Below are positions 12,826 to 24,592 of a stretch of DNA of 64,000 nt, piece after piece. A program made the translations under genes and the position numbers. The notes beneath the pieces are model-generated. The model had not been told where the DNA came from, did not search any database, and saw only the letters and a list, made by a program, of their open reading frames with translations. Each line of letters starts with the position of its first letter. The stretch's first letter is position 1. Origin of the DNA: Vespula vulgaris (lineage: Eukaryota > Arthropoda > Insecta > Hymenoptera > Vespidae); assembly GCF_905475345.1 (NCBI RefSeq), contig NC_066601.1, positions 4,071,501 through 4,135,500 on the forward strand, given 5' to 3'.

Positions 12826-13684
12826 ATGTATTCTTCAAGAGGTGGGCTTGAAAAAAAATCTTTTTCAAAGGATCTCTTGCTTTTTCCACGATGATTATAC
12901 GAGACGAGGTTGAAATATACATCGTATTCTCTATGTTTTATATATGAATATTTTACATACGTTTGTACCTACTTACTTTTTTGCAAATATGTATCGTATA
13001 TTTTTTTCCTAACAAATAATATCTTATAATGACTGTCGAGAATATTAAAAATTTATTAATGTATTATACCGGTTCAAAGAGTGAATAAATAAGAGAGAAA
13101 GAATGAGGGTGAGAAAAAGGGAAAGAGAGACGGACAGACAGAGACAGAGCCAAAGACAGAGAGAAAGAGATGAAATTAACAACACGACTTCTTCGATGTA
13201 ATATTAATTATAAGAAGGAACAAACGATCCAATGGAAACGGCTCATTTCCCTTTCTCTCTATTGTTCCTCTACAACGTCCAATTAACGCAATTTTCCCGT
13301 TTCCTTCCAGATTTTTATACACAGACAATCTTGTTCCCTTGTCGACGACTTATCGACAGTGAAAAGAAAAAAAAAAAGAAAGAAAAATAAGAAAGGAGAA
13401 AGAGACGGGGAAAAGAAACGAAAGAAAAAAAGAAGAAAAGAAATGAAGATATTTTCCAAACGAATCCCTTCCTCCTCTTACTTACTATTGTCTTACGTGT
13501 ATCCTAATAACAGAAAAATGTTTCATTTCTCATAGCGTGTCGACACATTATCTTCGATTTCGTGTGCAGTCAGTCTAATGGGGAAAACAGGAAAAGAAAA
13601 AGAAAAAAGGAAAAAAGAAAATGGATACGAAAGAAATGGAAGAACATATGTAGGTGGAAAAAAAAAAGAATGAAAAGAGCGAAA

Positions 13685-13690
<6 letters not shown>

Positions 13691-13767
<77 letters not shown>
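13691..13767. repeat. Compound (ACAG)n(GA)n microsatellite
   Basis: Seven and a half ACAG units (13691-13720), a short interruption (AAAC), then about 43 bases of GA. Confidence 0.95.
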
Positions 13768-13772
<5 letters not shown>

Positions 13773-14450
13773 ACGTCTCTCCTAATAAAGCTCGTCGTGG
13801 ATAGATACGCTTGTATGGATCCAACTCGAAGGCAACTCGTGCGAGTTTGTGCGACGACGATAGACAATTCCTACCTAGCTCGACCATTTTCAACCAGCAC
13901 CACTACTACTACCACCATTACCAACACCAACACCACCAACACCGCCACCCACCTCCCGCTATCTCCCTACTCCTCCTCCCTCACCCAAAACAACCTCTTT
14001 CTACCACTTTTTTTCTCCTTTCCCTCTCATTTTCTCGACTCCCTTCTCCCTCTCTCCTCCTTTCCCCTCCCACCCTCTCATACCGCATTCCATTGAAAAA
14101 AGCAGCTTTTTGTTACTACCCCTGCCAAATAAACATGCTCGTTCGACTACGATTTACGTGTAGTATTCCAGCATTGCAACGAGACGCGAATTCCAAACCC
14201 TGCTACTTCCAGTATTTCGTTCACGAAGCTCAACGAAAGAAAAGGGAGAAAAAAGGGGAGGCAGAGAATGTAAAAAGAGTAAAAAAAAGTAAAAAGGGTA
14301 AAAAAAGAAAAAAAAAAGAAATAAGTCGTCGATATCAGTGAAACGGAAGAGAGATAGAGCTATATAAAGCTCGGATTAAAATGGTTAGCGCGCGAGGACT
14401 ATGCACGAAAGGGGGATTGTTTCCGATCGACGAGAGTAAAATCGAATTCT

Positions 14451-14576
14451 AGGATTAATAAAAAATTCAATTATCGGGAAAGCTGAAGGTTACATGGGGG
14501 TTGCGTACGTACTATCTAGTGGTAAAAGGTCGAAGATTAATCCTGCGCATTTGATGCATTTTCAGAGTAGGATTAA
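14451..14576. promoter_or_regulatory. Cluster of three TTAATCCT homeodomain-type sites
   Basis: The octamer TTAATCCT/AGGATTAA occurs three times in 126 bases: AGGATTAA at 14451-14458, TTAATCCT at 14537-14544 and AGGATTAA at 14569-14576. The last two face each other across 24 bases. TAATCC is the known core for K50 homeodomain proteins (Bicoid, Otx/Ocelliless, Goosecoid and Pitx classes). The sites lie in a unique GC-richer island (14390-14600) with no reading frame of note. An enhancer role is inference; motif clustering can arise by chance. Confidence 0.25.
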
Positions 14577-16583
14577 GGATCTGTCTCGTGTGCCCTATCG
14601 AACTCATATCGAAAAGAAAAGCAAAAGAGAAAGAGAAAAAAGAAAAGAAAAAAAAAAGTAAAACCGAGGAAAGAGAGAAAGAGAGAGAGAGGAAAAAAAC
14701 CCATAGATAATGTTTCTCTTCTGATTTCTGAACTTACCTTTGACCGTATTTTTTCTTTTTTACTTTTCTTTTTTTTCTACTTTTATCATCATACGATTTA
14801 CCAAACGTGAAAAACTTGAGAGTCAAGCACAACCAGAAACTTTATATCCGATTGGTCAAAGCAACGTTTCCTTTCGACAGAGAATTTCCACTTTGCTTTT
14901 TGACTTCTCGTTAACGAGAATCCGAACGAGAGGATTGCGTCCTTCTTCTACCAATCACAATAAACGTCCCTCGTCCTATTCACGGCTTACGCCTATCCTT
15001 CTTTCGCAATTAACAATGTCCCAGCAGATACGCTCGCTCGAATTTACGGCTGTGGTCGCCGGTAAAAAAGCGTTGTGGGATTCAGGGAGATTTTAATGAA
15101 GTTTCCCGGCTTGCACATGCATCCGACCGGGAGCAACTCATGCGTGCATTCGCGATAGAGTCACCCTCGTGTCTCTCCTATACCTTTCTCTCTCTCTCTG
15201 TCTCTCTTTCTCTCTGTCCTGCTCTTTATCCTCCACCATGTCCCCAAACTCTCTTGACGGTACGCTTCAGCCACTGATCCAAACGGTTACTCTATCCTCT
15301 CTCAACCCTCTCTACCCTTTCGTCTCTGGTGTCACCTGATAACAACGCCGTTCTTTCTCTTTTTCTTTCTCTCTCTATCTGAATCCCTAGAAATAAAAAT
15401 CTAAAACGAGTCTCCTTTGTTTTACCCCCAACGAATTTTTCCTTCTCTGTCTATATATATATATTTGTCTCTCTCTTTTTACACTTCCTTTTTCTCTTTC
15501 CAAACTCTTCCCAGTCTGAACTTAATCGCGGCGACCATGCTAAAGGATTTAGAAAAAATAATTACGTCGTCCTCGCGTACCTTCTTTCTTTCTTTTCCTT
15601 TTCCGAACCTCGGCGACTTTCCATTATATAGCTTTATCCTTACTCGTCCTATTCTAGCCATTGCCAATTCTCACAAGTGTCTCGATAATCACATCTTCGA
15701 ACGTTTCCAACCATCTTACGATAACGCCACGAAGACGCTGTACTCTCTTTCTCTCTTCCTTTCTTTCTTTAATTTTTTCTTTTCTTCCTTTACTTGTTTA
15801 TTTCAACAAACAAAAGAAAGATAATCTCTCTCTCTCTCTCTCTTTCTGTCTCTGTTTTACCTGTACCACGAGATCGATACATGCCTTCGAGCTTGCCTGA
15901 TAACGAGGCCACCCAAGGCGTCGTCATTGTCGACGATTTAATTGGACGAGTTGTCGACGACATGAGTCCTTATTGATCGCTAACGGAGAAGAGGTATATC
16001 ATGAAATTTCTCGATAAAAAAGGATTAATTACACATAGATAATCTATGAAGTCTGTTTTATCTTACTCAGCTTCGTTAATTTATGTAACAGGTAAAAAGA
16101 TTCCCGTGGAAAATCGATCAACGGAAAATAATTAAAACTTTATAGAAAAATTTTAATTAATCGCTACCGCGCAAAGTTAATAAATTCAAATGGATAAAAT
16201 ATCACGGATTAATATCAATGCTTGAAAATATCGTGAAAAATTTTCATAACTCGTCGGTATCTCAAATTTAAATCTCAATATTATTTACCCTTATTTGCGT
16301 ATGTGTGCGTGTACGCGTGCGCGTGCGCGCGGGCAAATAGTTTCAAGAAAATTGTCGCAACGCAAAAACTCGTCGATGAAATTAATTCGTTATCTAATTA
16401 AATCGAGAAGGTGCAAATTTTAGGTGGCCGAACGTTTCAATTTAAGCATCGATTTCCGTTCTTCACGGTTAGCTCGAGCCTCTTCTCAATCTCCTTTACT
16501 TTTCTTCCTCCAACTCCTCTCGTTTGTCGGTCAAGATTTTTCAACTTTCTCATTCAGTGAGTCGACCCCTGTAGGCATTCGCC

Positions 16584-16618
16584 GTGATGATGATGACAAC
16601 GACGACGACGACGATGAA
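16584..16618. repeat. (GAT/GAC)n triplet tract
   Basis: GATGATGATGAC followed by CGACGACGACGACGATGA. It encodes Asp runs in one frame, and overlapping ORFs are artefacts. Confidence 0.85.
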
Positions 16619-16667
16619 TCTTCAAATACTTTTCCTTAGGTTTATCAAGCGAAGCGCAGAGCCTACC

Positions 16668-16691
16668 TTACCCTACCCTACCCTACCCTAT
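16668..16691. repeat. Short (CCCTA)n pentamer tract
   Basis: About four and a half CCCTA units. It resembles a telomere repeat, but the usual insect unit is TTAGG/CCTAA, so this is an ordinary pentanucleotide microsatellite. Confidence 0.85.
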
Positions 16692-16995
16692 TCCACTCTA
16701 CCCTTCTACCTCTCCTTGCCTAGCAGCCGCTTTTTACGTGAACCACGAAAAGAAGAGAGATCGACCATGCCGGTACTCATCTCGCGAAGAGGTAAAGTGG
16801 TGCGCGCGGCCGACCTCGATATTTCTTTTTTTCCGCCATTCTGTAGAAAACTAAAAAAGGCGCCATGAATTACGAGAAAAAGAGAAAGAAAGAGGGAGAG
16901 AGGAGGGGATGAAAAAAAGAACTGAATGAGAGAGAAATGTATGAGAGAGAATGAGAGAAAACACCGCAACGTTCGAGCACTCACAGTTCTGAAGA

Positions 16996-16998
<3 letters not shown>

Positions 16999-17036
<38 letters not shown>
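16999..17036. repeat. (GA)n microsatellite
   Basis: About 38 bases of GA at the left edge of a purine-rich region. Confidence 0.9.
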
Positions 17037-17040
<4 letters not shown>

Positions 17041-17380
17041 AGTTCTACCTCGTCGAGATTTGTGTCTTTGCGAAGAGAAGACGCTAACGAAGAAGAAGAA
17101 AAAAAAAAGAAAGAAGCGGGCTAGAAGTAATGAATACGACCTTCCATTTCGTCCTTCCGCAATATGTCTCCGTTTAAGAAACAAGAAAAAGAAAATAAAG
17201 AAAGACAGAGAGAAAGATAAACAGACTAGTTCGTTAAACTTCGCAGTAATATTTATTGTACGTTACAAGTATGTAGTAATATATTTGATTAACAAGAATA
17301 AAAAAACATTAATAGAATGATTAAACATACGTATATAAGATAACGATGCATATCAATCTGTTAATGCAGTTTTTATGTAT

Positions 17381-17384
17381 TCAT

Positions 17385-17423
<39 letters not shown>

Positions 17424-17424
17424 T
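17381..17424. repeat. (ATTT)n microsatellite
   Basis: About eleven consecutive ATTT units. Confidence 0.95.
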
Positions 17425-19014
17425 GTATATATGTTATTAAGAAAGATTCAATCAAAAGAGACATCGCAGAGGCAAACATTGAAGCGTCAAGGAAAAGAGT
17501 CCGACCTTCTGCTGGTTTTTACATGTTAAATTTCTTTAATTTCACGTACCTGGGATACATCCATCTGCGAATTTAAACTGGGTCAACTTGTATATAACAA
17601 AATGTTATACAAAAGACACGGACTGTTCTTGTTAAGAACACGTTTTCCCAACGTCACGTACAAATATTTATAAATGTTTCGCAAAGAATGAGATATTTCC
17701 AGGGACAGAAAGAAAAGGAAAAAGAAAAAAAAAACGAAATAAATAGAGAGACAGAGAAAGAGAGAAACAGAGAAAAAGAGAATAAGAGAAAAGTAAAGAG
17801 AATAAGGAATTAACTTGCCATTAATTATACCGATGAATCCGCAAAAGTGGTCGTTGATACAAGGAAGTAGAGAAGGAAAAAATAAACTGGAGATGAGAAA
17901 GAGATTCGAAAAGAGAGAGAGGGAGTTGGAGAAAGAAAGAAAGAATAGGTATAGTTGAAGAAAAACGACCGAACTTCTCCGCGGACAGTGATTAATTCTT
18001 CAAGTAAACTATTAATTAATGTCAAGAAAAGTCGTAGATGAAGAAGGAAAAAGACAAGGAAAATGTTACTCGCAGTCGAATGGCAAAACACTTTAAAAAA
18101 AGAAAAAAAAGAAACATTTCCTCTTCCTGTACTATTCGTTCTTATTTTTTCTTTTTGCGTACAACAAAAATTGTTGAATTTAATGGAATAATACTTTTTA
18201 ATATGCTTCGCTCTTTTTTTCTGTTTCTCTCGCTCTGTCTCTCTCTCTTTCTCTGTCTCCCTCTCTCTATCACTCCATCTATCTGTCCTTGTCTGGAAAA
18301 GTAAATAAGCGATAGTGCGATCCTACCATAAAACGCGAATGACTTCGCGTTCGAAAAAGAACGTAAATCACAACGGGCAGCGAGCAAAATTCAACGTGGA
18401 TTTACGAGTCGCTAGACCATTTATTTTTCATATTACGCGAAAATCGTGAAATCCTATCGCCTCGACGTAACGAGTTATACGATGCCCTCCTCAATTTTTT
18501 GTTGTTGTTGTTGTTTCTTTCTATTTATTTTTATTTTTTTCTTTTCGTTTTTGTTTCGACAGATACTACCGATTTTTACTACGTTACTATAAATAAAAGA
18601 TATTAATGTGTAAAAATTTCTCGTAAAGTTTAATTCATTAGATATTGATAAATAAATGAGAAAAGATCGATTATTCTTATCTTCCGACATAAAAACTTGG
18701 ACACGTATAGATAAAAGTTATGTATATAAACATTGAATAGAAATGAGAAATAAACAAAACGATAGCAAAGATATACGTTCCTTAAAATCTCTGTAAGCAA
18801 CGAAAGTACAAAAAAGAAAAAATCAGTTGTTTTCTAAATCTCACAAAGGTCAGAACGATTTCCAATCTCTTTCAAAATAAATTAGAAAACTGAATCTCTT
18901 CTCGAGATAAGAAATTCGTCGAATTTCGTCGAGATAAAATATCATCGAATATTTTTCATAACAGAAGGAATAGAGAATCATCGGTGGTAAGAGTAGGTAT
19001 AAGATTTCTCGAAT

Positions 19015-19335
19015 ATGCGAATTTTCGAGCATGAAGAGAGAACCCTTGGGAGGGCCATCGTGTCTAACGTCACATTTTATACTATGAGAGTTTCTTCATC
19101 GGACACCTTTATCGAGTTTGCAGTCGAGACGTTTACGAAGAAAAATAAAAATAAATGTAAACACCTACCTCAAGGAAAACGTATTCCCGGTGAACGTGTA
19201 TCTCATACAGCATTACCACTGGTGCCGAAGGTCAGACGAGAAGTAAACCGCAAAGAAGTCCTACGAAAGTCTGTTAAAAGCAGGTTTCACGGGGAAATAC
19301 GATATCGAGTATCACGAGACGAATTAGGATCTTAA
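19015..19335 (+). CDS. Unassigned ORF, 106 codons
   Basis: An ATG-to-stop frame of 106 codons with ordinary, mixed composition (starts MRIFEHEERTLG, ends SRDELGS). It overlaps a unique island at 19140-19330. G is enriched at codon position 1 (about 29 percent by hand count, against about 20 and 18 percent at positions 2 and 3), which is a mild coding signature. There is one Lys/Asn-rich patch (KKNKNKCK) and the C-terminal half is basic. There is no signal peptide, membrane segment or recognised domain. About four frames of this length are expected by chance at this base composition, so it may well be non-coding. Confidence 0.15.
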   Translation: MRIFEHEERTLGRAIVSNVTFYTMRVSSSDTFIEFAVETFTKKNKNKCKHLPQGKRIPGERVSHTALPLVPKVRREVNRKEVLRKSVKSRFHGEIRYRVSRDELGS

Positions 19336-19341
19336 AACTAA

Positions 19342-19342
<1 letters not shown>

Positions 19343-19379
<37 letters not shown>
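19343..19379. repeat. (AT)n microsatellite
   Basis: About 37 bases of AT immediately after the preceding ORF. A TATG/TA-rich region follows to about 19556, including a 10-bp hairpin, TAATATGTAT / ATACATATTA, at 19482-19506. Confidence 0.9.
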
Positions 19380-19384
<5 letters not shown>

Positions 19385-20736
19385 TAAGCTTATGGTAGAT
19401 GTTGTTAAACCTATAAACCTTTAAACGATATCTATACATGATTAATACGCAGTTATAATATCTAGACAAATTATGTATATGTAATATGTATATATAATAC
19501 ATATTAAATGTATATATGTATGTATGTATGTATGTATATATAATATATATATTAAAATGTTATGACTACGCAAACGCATGAAATATTAAACAAGAAAAAG
19601 GAGCGAATCTTATTTACGTCTATCTCGGACGAGTATCTATCTACGAATACCGTCTCGACACGAGTTTGACCTACCCCCTCTACCTTGCCTCCTTCCCTAC
19701 GTCCTTTTTCCTTTTATTTATATTCTATCAACAAACGCCAATCCAAAGTGACATTTAGATACGTACATACGTCTTTCTCCTTATGAAAGTACGACGAAAA
19801 GAAGAACGTAATTTTTTTCAAGAGATGAACGATTAATAAATTATACTGAAATAGAATATCATTAATAATTTTTAATCATTTTTATTTGATCGCGTTGAGA
19901 AAGCTTATTTGGCTCTCGGACTTGATATTTTAGTGAAAATATAAAGGGATAGAAAAAGAGAGAGACGGACATAAAGAATTATGACTCGAACTCGTATTCT
20001 CTCTCTCTCTCTCTCTGTCTCTGTCTCTTTTAACAGGTTATTGCTTCTTTTCCAGTAGAATAGAACGAACGACTAAATGTGAATGTAAAGGAAAGAAAAG
20101 TTAAAAGAAGAAGAAGAAGAAGAAAATGGTAGAAAGGAAACGGATAAAATGAAAGAGAGACGTCTAGCGATTAGAAAACTCGGCGGTATGATAAAGGAAA
20201 GAGTTCCAACTTGGCTTAATCCACAGTGCACCATACATCCCTTTCTACCTCTTCTCTTCTCTCATATTTCGTAACGTCGAATTTTAATTACGCTAAGCGA
20301 AACGGTATTTCATAAAACGAGCTTCCAAAGCTGTGACTGGCAGTTTAAGGACTTTCCACGTCCTTCTACTTGTCGTCGCCGTCAAAAAAGTCTGGCAACT
20401 TCGTTAGAACCTTCCTTATCGTCTTTTCTATTTTCTTTTTCTTCTTCCTTTTTTTTTCCTTTTCCTTTTTCTATCCCCTTCTCTCTATCGCAACGAACAG
20501 ACCGGCGAAAGAAGTTTCAGACGATCGACCCAAGTAACCCACGAAATTTACAAACTATAATCTAAGAGTTAAGCTCGTTAAACGCGAACTTTGTATTTAC
20601 ACGCAAACGAATTGAGCGACAAAAATTGGAATCGAGTAAAGAAGCTTTTATCGCACAATGACTTATCGCGTTTATGTAGCCTTGAAACTCGATATAGATA
20701 GTTCTCGAAAGATAAACGTTCATCCAATTTGATTTA

Positions 20737-20748
20737 TTTGACGTCAAA
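20737..20748. promoter_or_regulatory. Perfect CRE palindrome
   Basis: TTTGACGTCAAA is a 12-bp perfect palindrome containing TGACGTCA, the full consensus for CREB/ATF-type bZIP dimers. It lies 82 bases upstream of the ATG at 20831. A single consensus match is weak evidence, and no TATA box or initiator was identified between it and the ORF. Confidence 0.25.
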
Positions 20749-20830
20749 ACTTTCCTCAAATATTTTCAAATCCCCAGAATTACAAAACAGAGAATTATTT
20801 TTTCGAAAGAAAAATTGCGGCTAGAGAAAA

Positions 20831-21148
20831 ATGATGGATCGAACGGATCGACGAAATGTCACTTTTTCTCTCTCCCATCTCTTGTTAGACGTCGAAAGAG
20901 AAACGTCCTCGGATATCCGTCATTTCTCGCATTATGAGAATTGGAGAGAGAAACTTTTGAACGATGTAGCGAGGAAAATTGATCGTAGTATGAAATCTAT
21001 TAGTTTCTTTAAAGATAAAATCCCACAGCATGTCAACTTCGAATATCAATTTTCACGATCTATATTATTAAGAATTAAGATTTATGCGATTGTAATGGAT
21101 CATTTGTCCGATACATCATTGAACAATTCGAGAATTACCTATTTGTAA
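20831..21148 (+). CDS. Unassigned ORF, 105 codons
   Basis: An ATG-to-stop frame of 105 codons with A at -3 (aaaaATGATGG). The predicted protein (MMDRTDRRNVTFSL..., with LLNDVARKIDRSM in the middle and NNSRITYL at the end) has varied, globular-type composition and no low-complexity run, signal peptide or membrane helix. A CRE palindrome lies 82 bases upstream. Codon-position bias is weak. No family is recognised. A frame of this length is expected a few times by chance in 64 kb of this composition. Confidence 0.18.
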   Translation: MMDRTDRRNVTFSLSHLLLDVERETSSDIRHFSHYENWREKLLNDVARKIDRSMKSISFFKDKIPQHVNFEYQFSRSILLRIKIYAIVMDHLSDTSLNNSRITYL

Positions 21149-21478
21149 AGTGATAATTACAACGCTAATTAATCGATTGAAATAATACTATTGCAATATA
21201 AATTTTCGAATCTGTTGAGAAATATTCTTAAAAAAATAGGCTTAAAGGAACGATCGCTCGTAGTTACTTTTCTCTTGCGTTCGACCGAATGATTAAGCTG
21301 AGAAAATAACGTAACGTGAAAATCCGTGAACGAGAAGTTTTCGCTCGTCGCTCGACAAAGCGCAATTAATCTCTACAAAAAGAATACGAAAAAAAAAGTA
21401 GGAAAGAGAAGAGAAATAAACGAAAGGAAGGAAAAGTCCGAGGTGAAAAACTCGCAAAGCCGAACGCGACAAAGCTAG

Positions 21479-21510
<32 letters not shown>

Positions 21511-23957
21511 TCTCTCTCTCTATCTCTGTTACTTTCCATGACTTTTCACCCTTTTATATCGAGGACCAGCGCGTGAGTGCGCACGCAAGACGCGCACCGA
21601 GGAAAAAAAGTATTCGAGTTGAAAAATGTTCCGCGAAACGATCCCTCAGCGAGAGTCAACAATAGGTATTTACTTTAACGGTGGGTTACCGCTGGCGTAC
21701 ACATCGAGTGCCTGCCAGGCAGCACTCCTGATGCTTTTTTTTGTCCTTTTCGTTTTTCCTCTTTTTTGTTTTTGTTTTTTTTTGGTTTTTTTGTAACTTC
21801 ACCCAACGGCCCATCAATCACTCGATAATGGCAGCCTCTCTGTTTTTATTTCTACATATATATATATATATATACACATTGTGTGTGTGTGTGTGTATTC
21901 TTTCGTCTCTCGGTATATAGCTCACTCTTTCTATCTCTCTCAGTTTCATCATGACCAGAAAATTCACCCTCTTTCTCTTTAGCCCCTTTCTCCCTCTCTC
22001 TCTCTCTCTCTGTTTTTCTCTCTTTCTCTATCTCATACCTATCGTCGTACCTGTTTTAGTCTCTAATACTTTCTCTCTTCGTATGTACATGAGCAACGTT
22101 GAGTATTCACGACGGAACATATCTTTCTACCTGGCCTTAATCGGTCGTCAGCCAACCGAGAAAACGCAAAAACAAGAGGGAAATAGAAAGATAGAGGAAA
22201 AGAGAATTTCCCCTTTATAGACTGATATCAAAAACTGGACGTTCGACGAAACGTTGAATAATGCAACGAACCTGAAAAAGGTCGACTGTGTCTAATGATC
22301 CATCGACCTCACTACCAACGTCGATCAATGTCGTTTTTTTTTTCTGCGCTCGATTAGAGTCCGACGTTTCCGTATAATAGATTATTGGGATAATAGGGTA
22401 TTCGAAAATTGAAGTCACTTGAATTCTCTATGACAAATTTTGTATATTATTTTTTTTGAATGATACGCCTATGTAAGAAAAAAAAAGAAAAGGGAAAAAA
22501 AACAGATGTAAAGAATACTATTCGTGGTGCGCGATATGACACGCTCGAATAATAAAATTATTTAAATATTCCCGACGAATAAGAATTTGACAAATAGTGT
22601 TATCATTTATTCGAGGAAAATCCAATAATAATGCGACGAAATAGGGACTACCTTCGAAATACGCGAATAGAAGATACGATGTAGAGAAGAAAAAGAGATT
22701 GAACGAAGTCTCTGTAATTTAAAATGAAACGCGTAATAAAAGTGAGAAAAAATGAGGAAGGGAGAGAGATAGGGAGAAAGAAAGAGAAGGAGACAAACGA
22801 GTATAGTTTTGAAGTCAGAAACGACGCGGCGGTACCTTCACGATTTGCATTTCATTTCTCGGCACAGAGGACAGGAAATTTTTAATTAAAACGCATGCGC
22901 GTTACGATATAATGCCATATACGATATACACGGTATATACGGTATATCCTCTCTGTCTATGCAGAGATATAAAATTCAAATAAATATTAATCACAAAAGG
23001 TGCGAAGAGATTCGCGACGATACAGCGTAACTAAATCTAACAAAAAAATAATACCTTGAAATTTCCTTTTACATCGAAAAATCCTGCCGATATTTATTTG
23101 TAGAAAAAACAAAAGAGAAAAAGGGAAACAAAAAAAAATGTTTAAACGTTAAGATCGATCGGAAACAATTCTTCGAATCGATCTTAAAGGAAAAACATTG
23201 TAAATGTAAAAGCAGATATTAATATTATTTTTATTATTATTATTATTCGCGTAGCAAGTGGATCGATCATTTTTATATTCGCACGAGGAGACTTCAGGAT
23301 TATATAGAAAAGCCCAAGGCAGAAAATAGTTGATAATAACTATGGAACTCCGGTAGAATACTGAAATAGAGAAAAGCCTCTTTCGTTCGATTTGCTTTCT
23401 TCCGGTCGCGAAACACATCGTCGATGTTTCAAACGACACAATCAGTTTTTGAAAACGTCGAAACGTTCTTGGACGAGAATGGACGAGAATATGAACGAAC
23501 GTGTCCATAATAATTTTGTGAAAGGCTGAACATAACAATTGTAATGACGTTCTTTGAACTCATAGATACGTCGGAAACCACACGACTGTATATAGGATAC
23601 AGAAAGAGAAACTTTTCGAGTTTGACAGTCGACCCATGAAACCTATGGAATGCGAGCGACATTGTGGACTTTAGCGCTTAGAGCACCGCCGAGATTTCAA
23701 CAAATCCCAACGGCGAATGCATCGAAACTTCTAATCCATTATATTTGCTAGTATTACGAATGCCTTCTCGTTCAAGAGATATCATATCTTGCTCGTACAG
23801 ATTTGAGTATATAGAAATATCCTTGTTATCATGTTGAACATGTTCCAATCATGATGTTACCAAAGTCTACGTTATAATTCGACGATGTTACAATGTCGGA
23901 TATTCGTCGAAAAGTTATTGCGAACGTGATTCGATGCTGTTACATCGAAGCAATTAC
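21149..23957. other. Non-coding stretch
   Basis: Unique AT-rich DNA with CT tracts (21480-21526 and 21995-22030), AT/GT at 21855-21894, a unique GC-rich patch at 21570-21740 with a stem-loop at 21702-21733, and an inverted AGGTCGA/TCGACCT pair at 22279-22309. There is a tandem decamer (GGACGAGAAT twice) at about 23471-23490. A 129-codon minus-strand frame at 23149-23538 contains an Asn run and is not called. Confidence 0.55.
21702..21733. other. Stem-loop with near-palindromic core
   Basis: CATC-GAGTGC (21702-21711) pairs with GCACTC-ct-GATG (21722-21733), giving ten pairs with a 2-nt bulge. The 10-nt loop CTGCCAGGCA can itself pair. It lies in a unique island between purine-rich DNA and a T-rich tract. 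Confidence 0.45.
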
Positions 23958-24025
23958 CTGTGCGAAACGGTAATCGACGAGATTGGATTGTATCGTACAA
24001 TAATAATTGTATCGATTCAATGTTT
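23958..24025 (-). CDS. Candidate 68-nt exon (weak)
   Basis: On the minus strand a pyrimidine-rich acceptor (tctttttcttgaag) is followed by 68 bases and a donor, CACAG|gtaattgc. Two frames are open. One (NIESIQLLLYDTIQS...) takes two bases from an upstream exon and leaves one base, which fits the candidates at 49152-49206 upstream and 8537-8575 downstream. The segment has an internal TTGTATCG direct repeat. No family is recognised. This could be chance. Confidence 0.14.
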
Positions 24026-24176
24026 CTTCAAGAAAAAGAAGACAAGATTTCAGGAGAAATATTTTCATCAAAATAATTCATAACAACGGATCGATCTCTC
24101 TGTACTTTAAAGGAAGACACGTGGCTCCTCTTTTTCGCGGTATATAACGAACGTTTCCTTTGGGGGAGAAAAAAGA

Positions 24177-24250
24177 GAGAAAAAAAGAGATAAAAAAAGA
24201 GATAAAAAAAGAGATAAAAAAAGAGATAAAAAAAGAAATAAAAAAGAAGA
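24177..24250. repeat. 12-bp minisatellite GAGATAAAAAAA
   Basis: Four exact copies in a row (24187-24234) with degenerate units on both sides. It encodes Phe/Leu/Tyr periodic runs on the minus strand, which explains the overlapping frame. Confidence 0.92.
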
Positions 24251-24332
24251 GAAAAATACACGCGTGATATTAATTGGGCTTGTTCAATGAGAGGATGTGT
24301 ATACTCGTCTGAAACAATACCGATGTTTCCAT

Positions 24333-24396
24333 CACGAAGCGTGAACATTACTCACGAAGCGGTAAGTCTATTTGTGAGGCAAGTAAGTCTATTTGT
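24333..24396. repeat. Nested short direct repeats
   Basis: CACGAAGCG occurs at 24333-24341 and 24353-24361 (period 20). It is immediately followed by GTAAGTCTATTTGT at 24362-24375 and again at 24383-24396 (period 21). Both copies of the 14-mer begin with a consensus splice-donor hexamer on the plus strand. Confidence 0.8.
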
Positions 24397-24557
24397 CTCC
24401 GCGTAACCCGAAGTTCGTGCTTGTGTACGGTATAATTGTATGGGCGCGAAGATATTCCGGAAACATTGTCCGGGAGATATAACTTTGCAAGATGGAAACT
24501 CACTTCGCGTTCACGGCTTTTCTAGAAAGAATGTGCTTGAGGCGGGATGCAAGAAGA

Positions 24558-24559
24558 GG

Positions 24560-24592
<33 letters not shown>

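Larger units (their letters stand above)
12234..19014. other. Gene-poor, repeat-dense stretch
   Basis: Contains a GT tract (12787-12821), an ACAG/GA compound (13691-13767), a CAC/ACC triplet patch (13900-13950), CT-rich DNA (13960-14090 and 15180-15500), a GAT/GAC patch (16584-16618), CCCTA units (16668-16691), GA (16999-17036) and ATTT (17381-17424). A unique island at 14390-14600 carries homeodomain-type sites. A small hairpin, TGTTCTT-gtt-AAGAACA, lies at 17624-17640. Long reading frames here are repeat artefacts. Confidence 0.6.
19336..20830. other. Non-coding stretch
   Basis: AT and TATG repeats to 19556, then unique AT-rich DNA, a short CT tract (about 19999-20024), an AAG tract (20106-20123) and a unique segment at 20200-20400. 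A perfect CRE palindrome lies at 20737-20748, close to the next ORF. Confidence 0.55.

Noticed and set aside
13811..14341. 176-codon plus-strand frame with His/Tyr and Lys runs
   Set aside because: It is generated by CAC/ACC triplets, CT-rich DNA and an A-rich tail. The intervening sequence shows no recognised domain.
16668..16691. CCCTA array as possible telomeric repeat
   Set aside because: The insect telomere unit is TTAGG. This unit is different, has under five copies and sits internally.
19165..19172. CTACCTCA, whose complement TGAGGTAG equals the let-7 seed
   Set aside because: The rest of let-7 does not match and there is no hairpin. At most it is a chance seed-match site.
24177..24250. 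Regular repeats considered as a CRISPR array
   Set aside because: These are 12-bp tandem units without unique spacers, in a eukaryotic sequence. It is a minisatellite.
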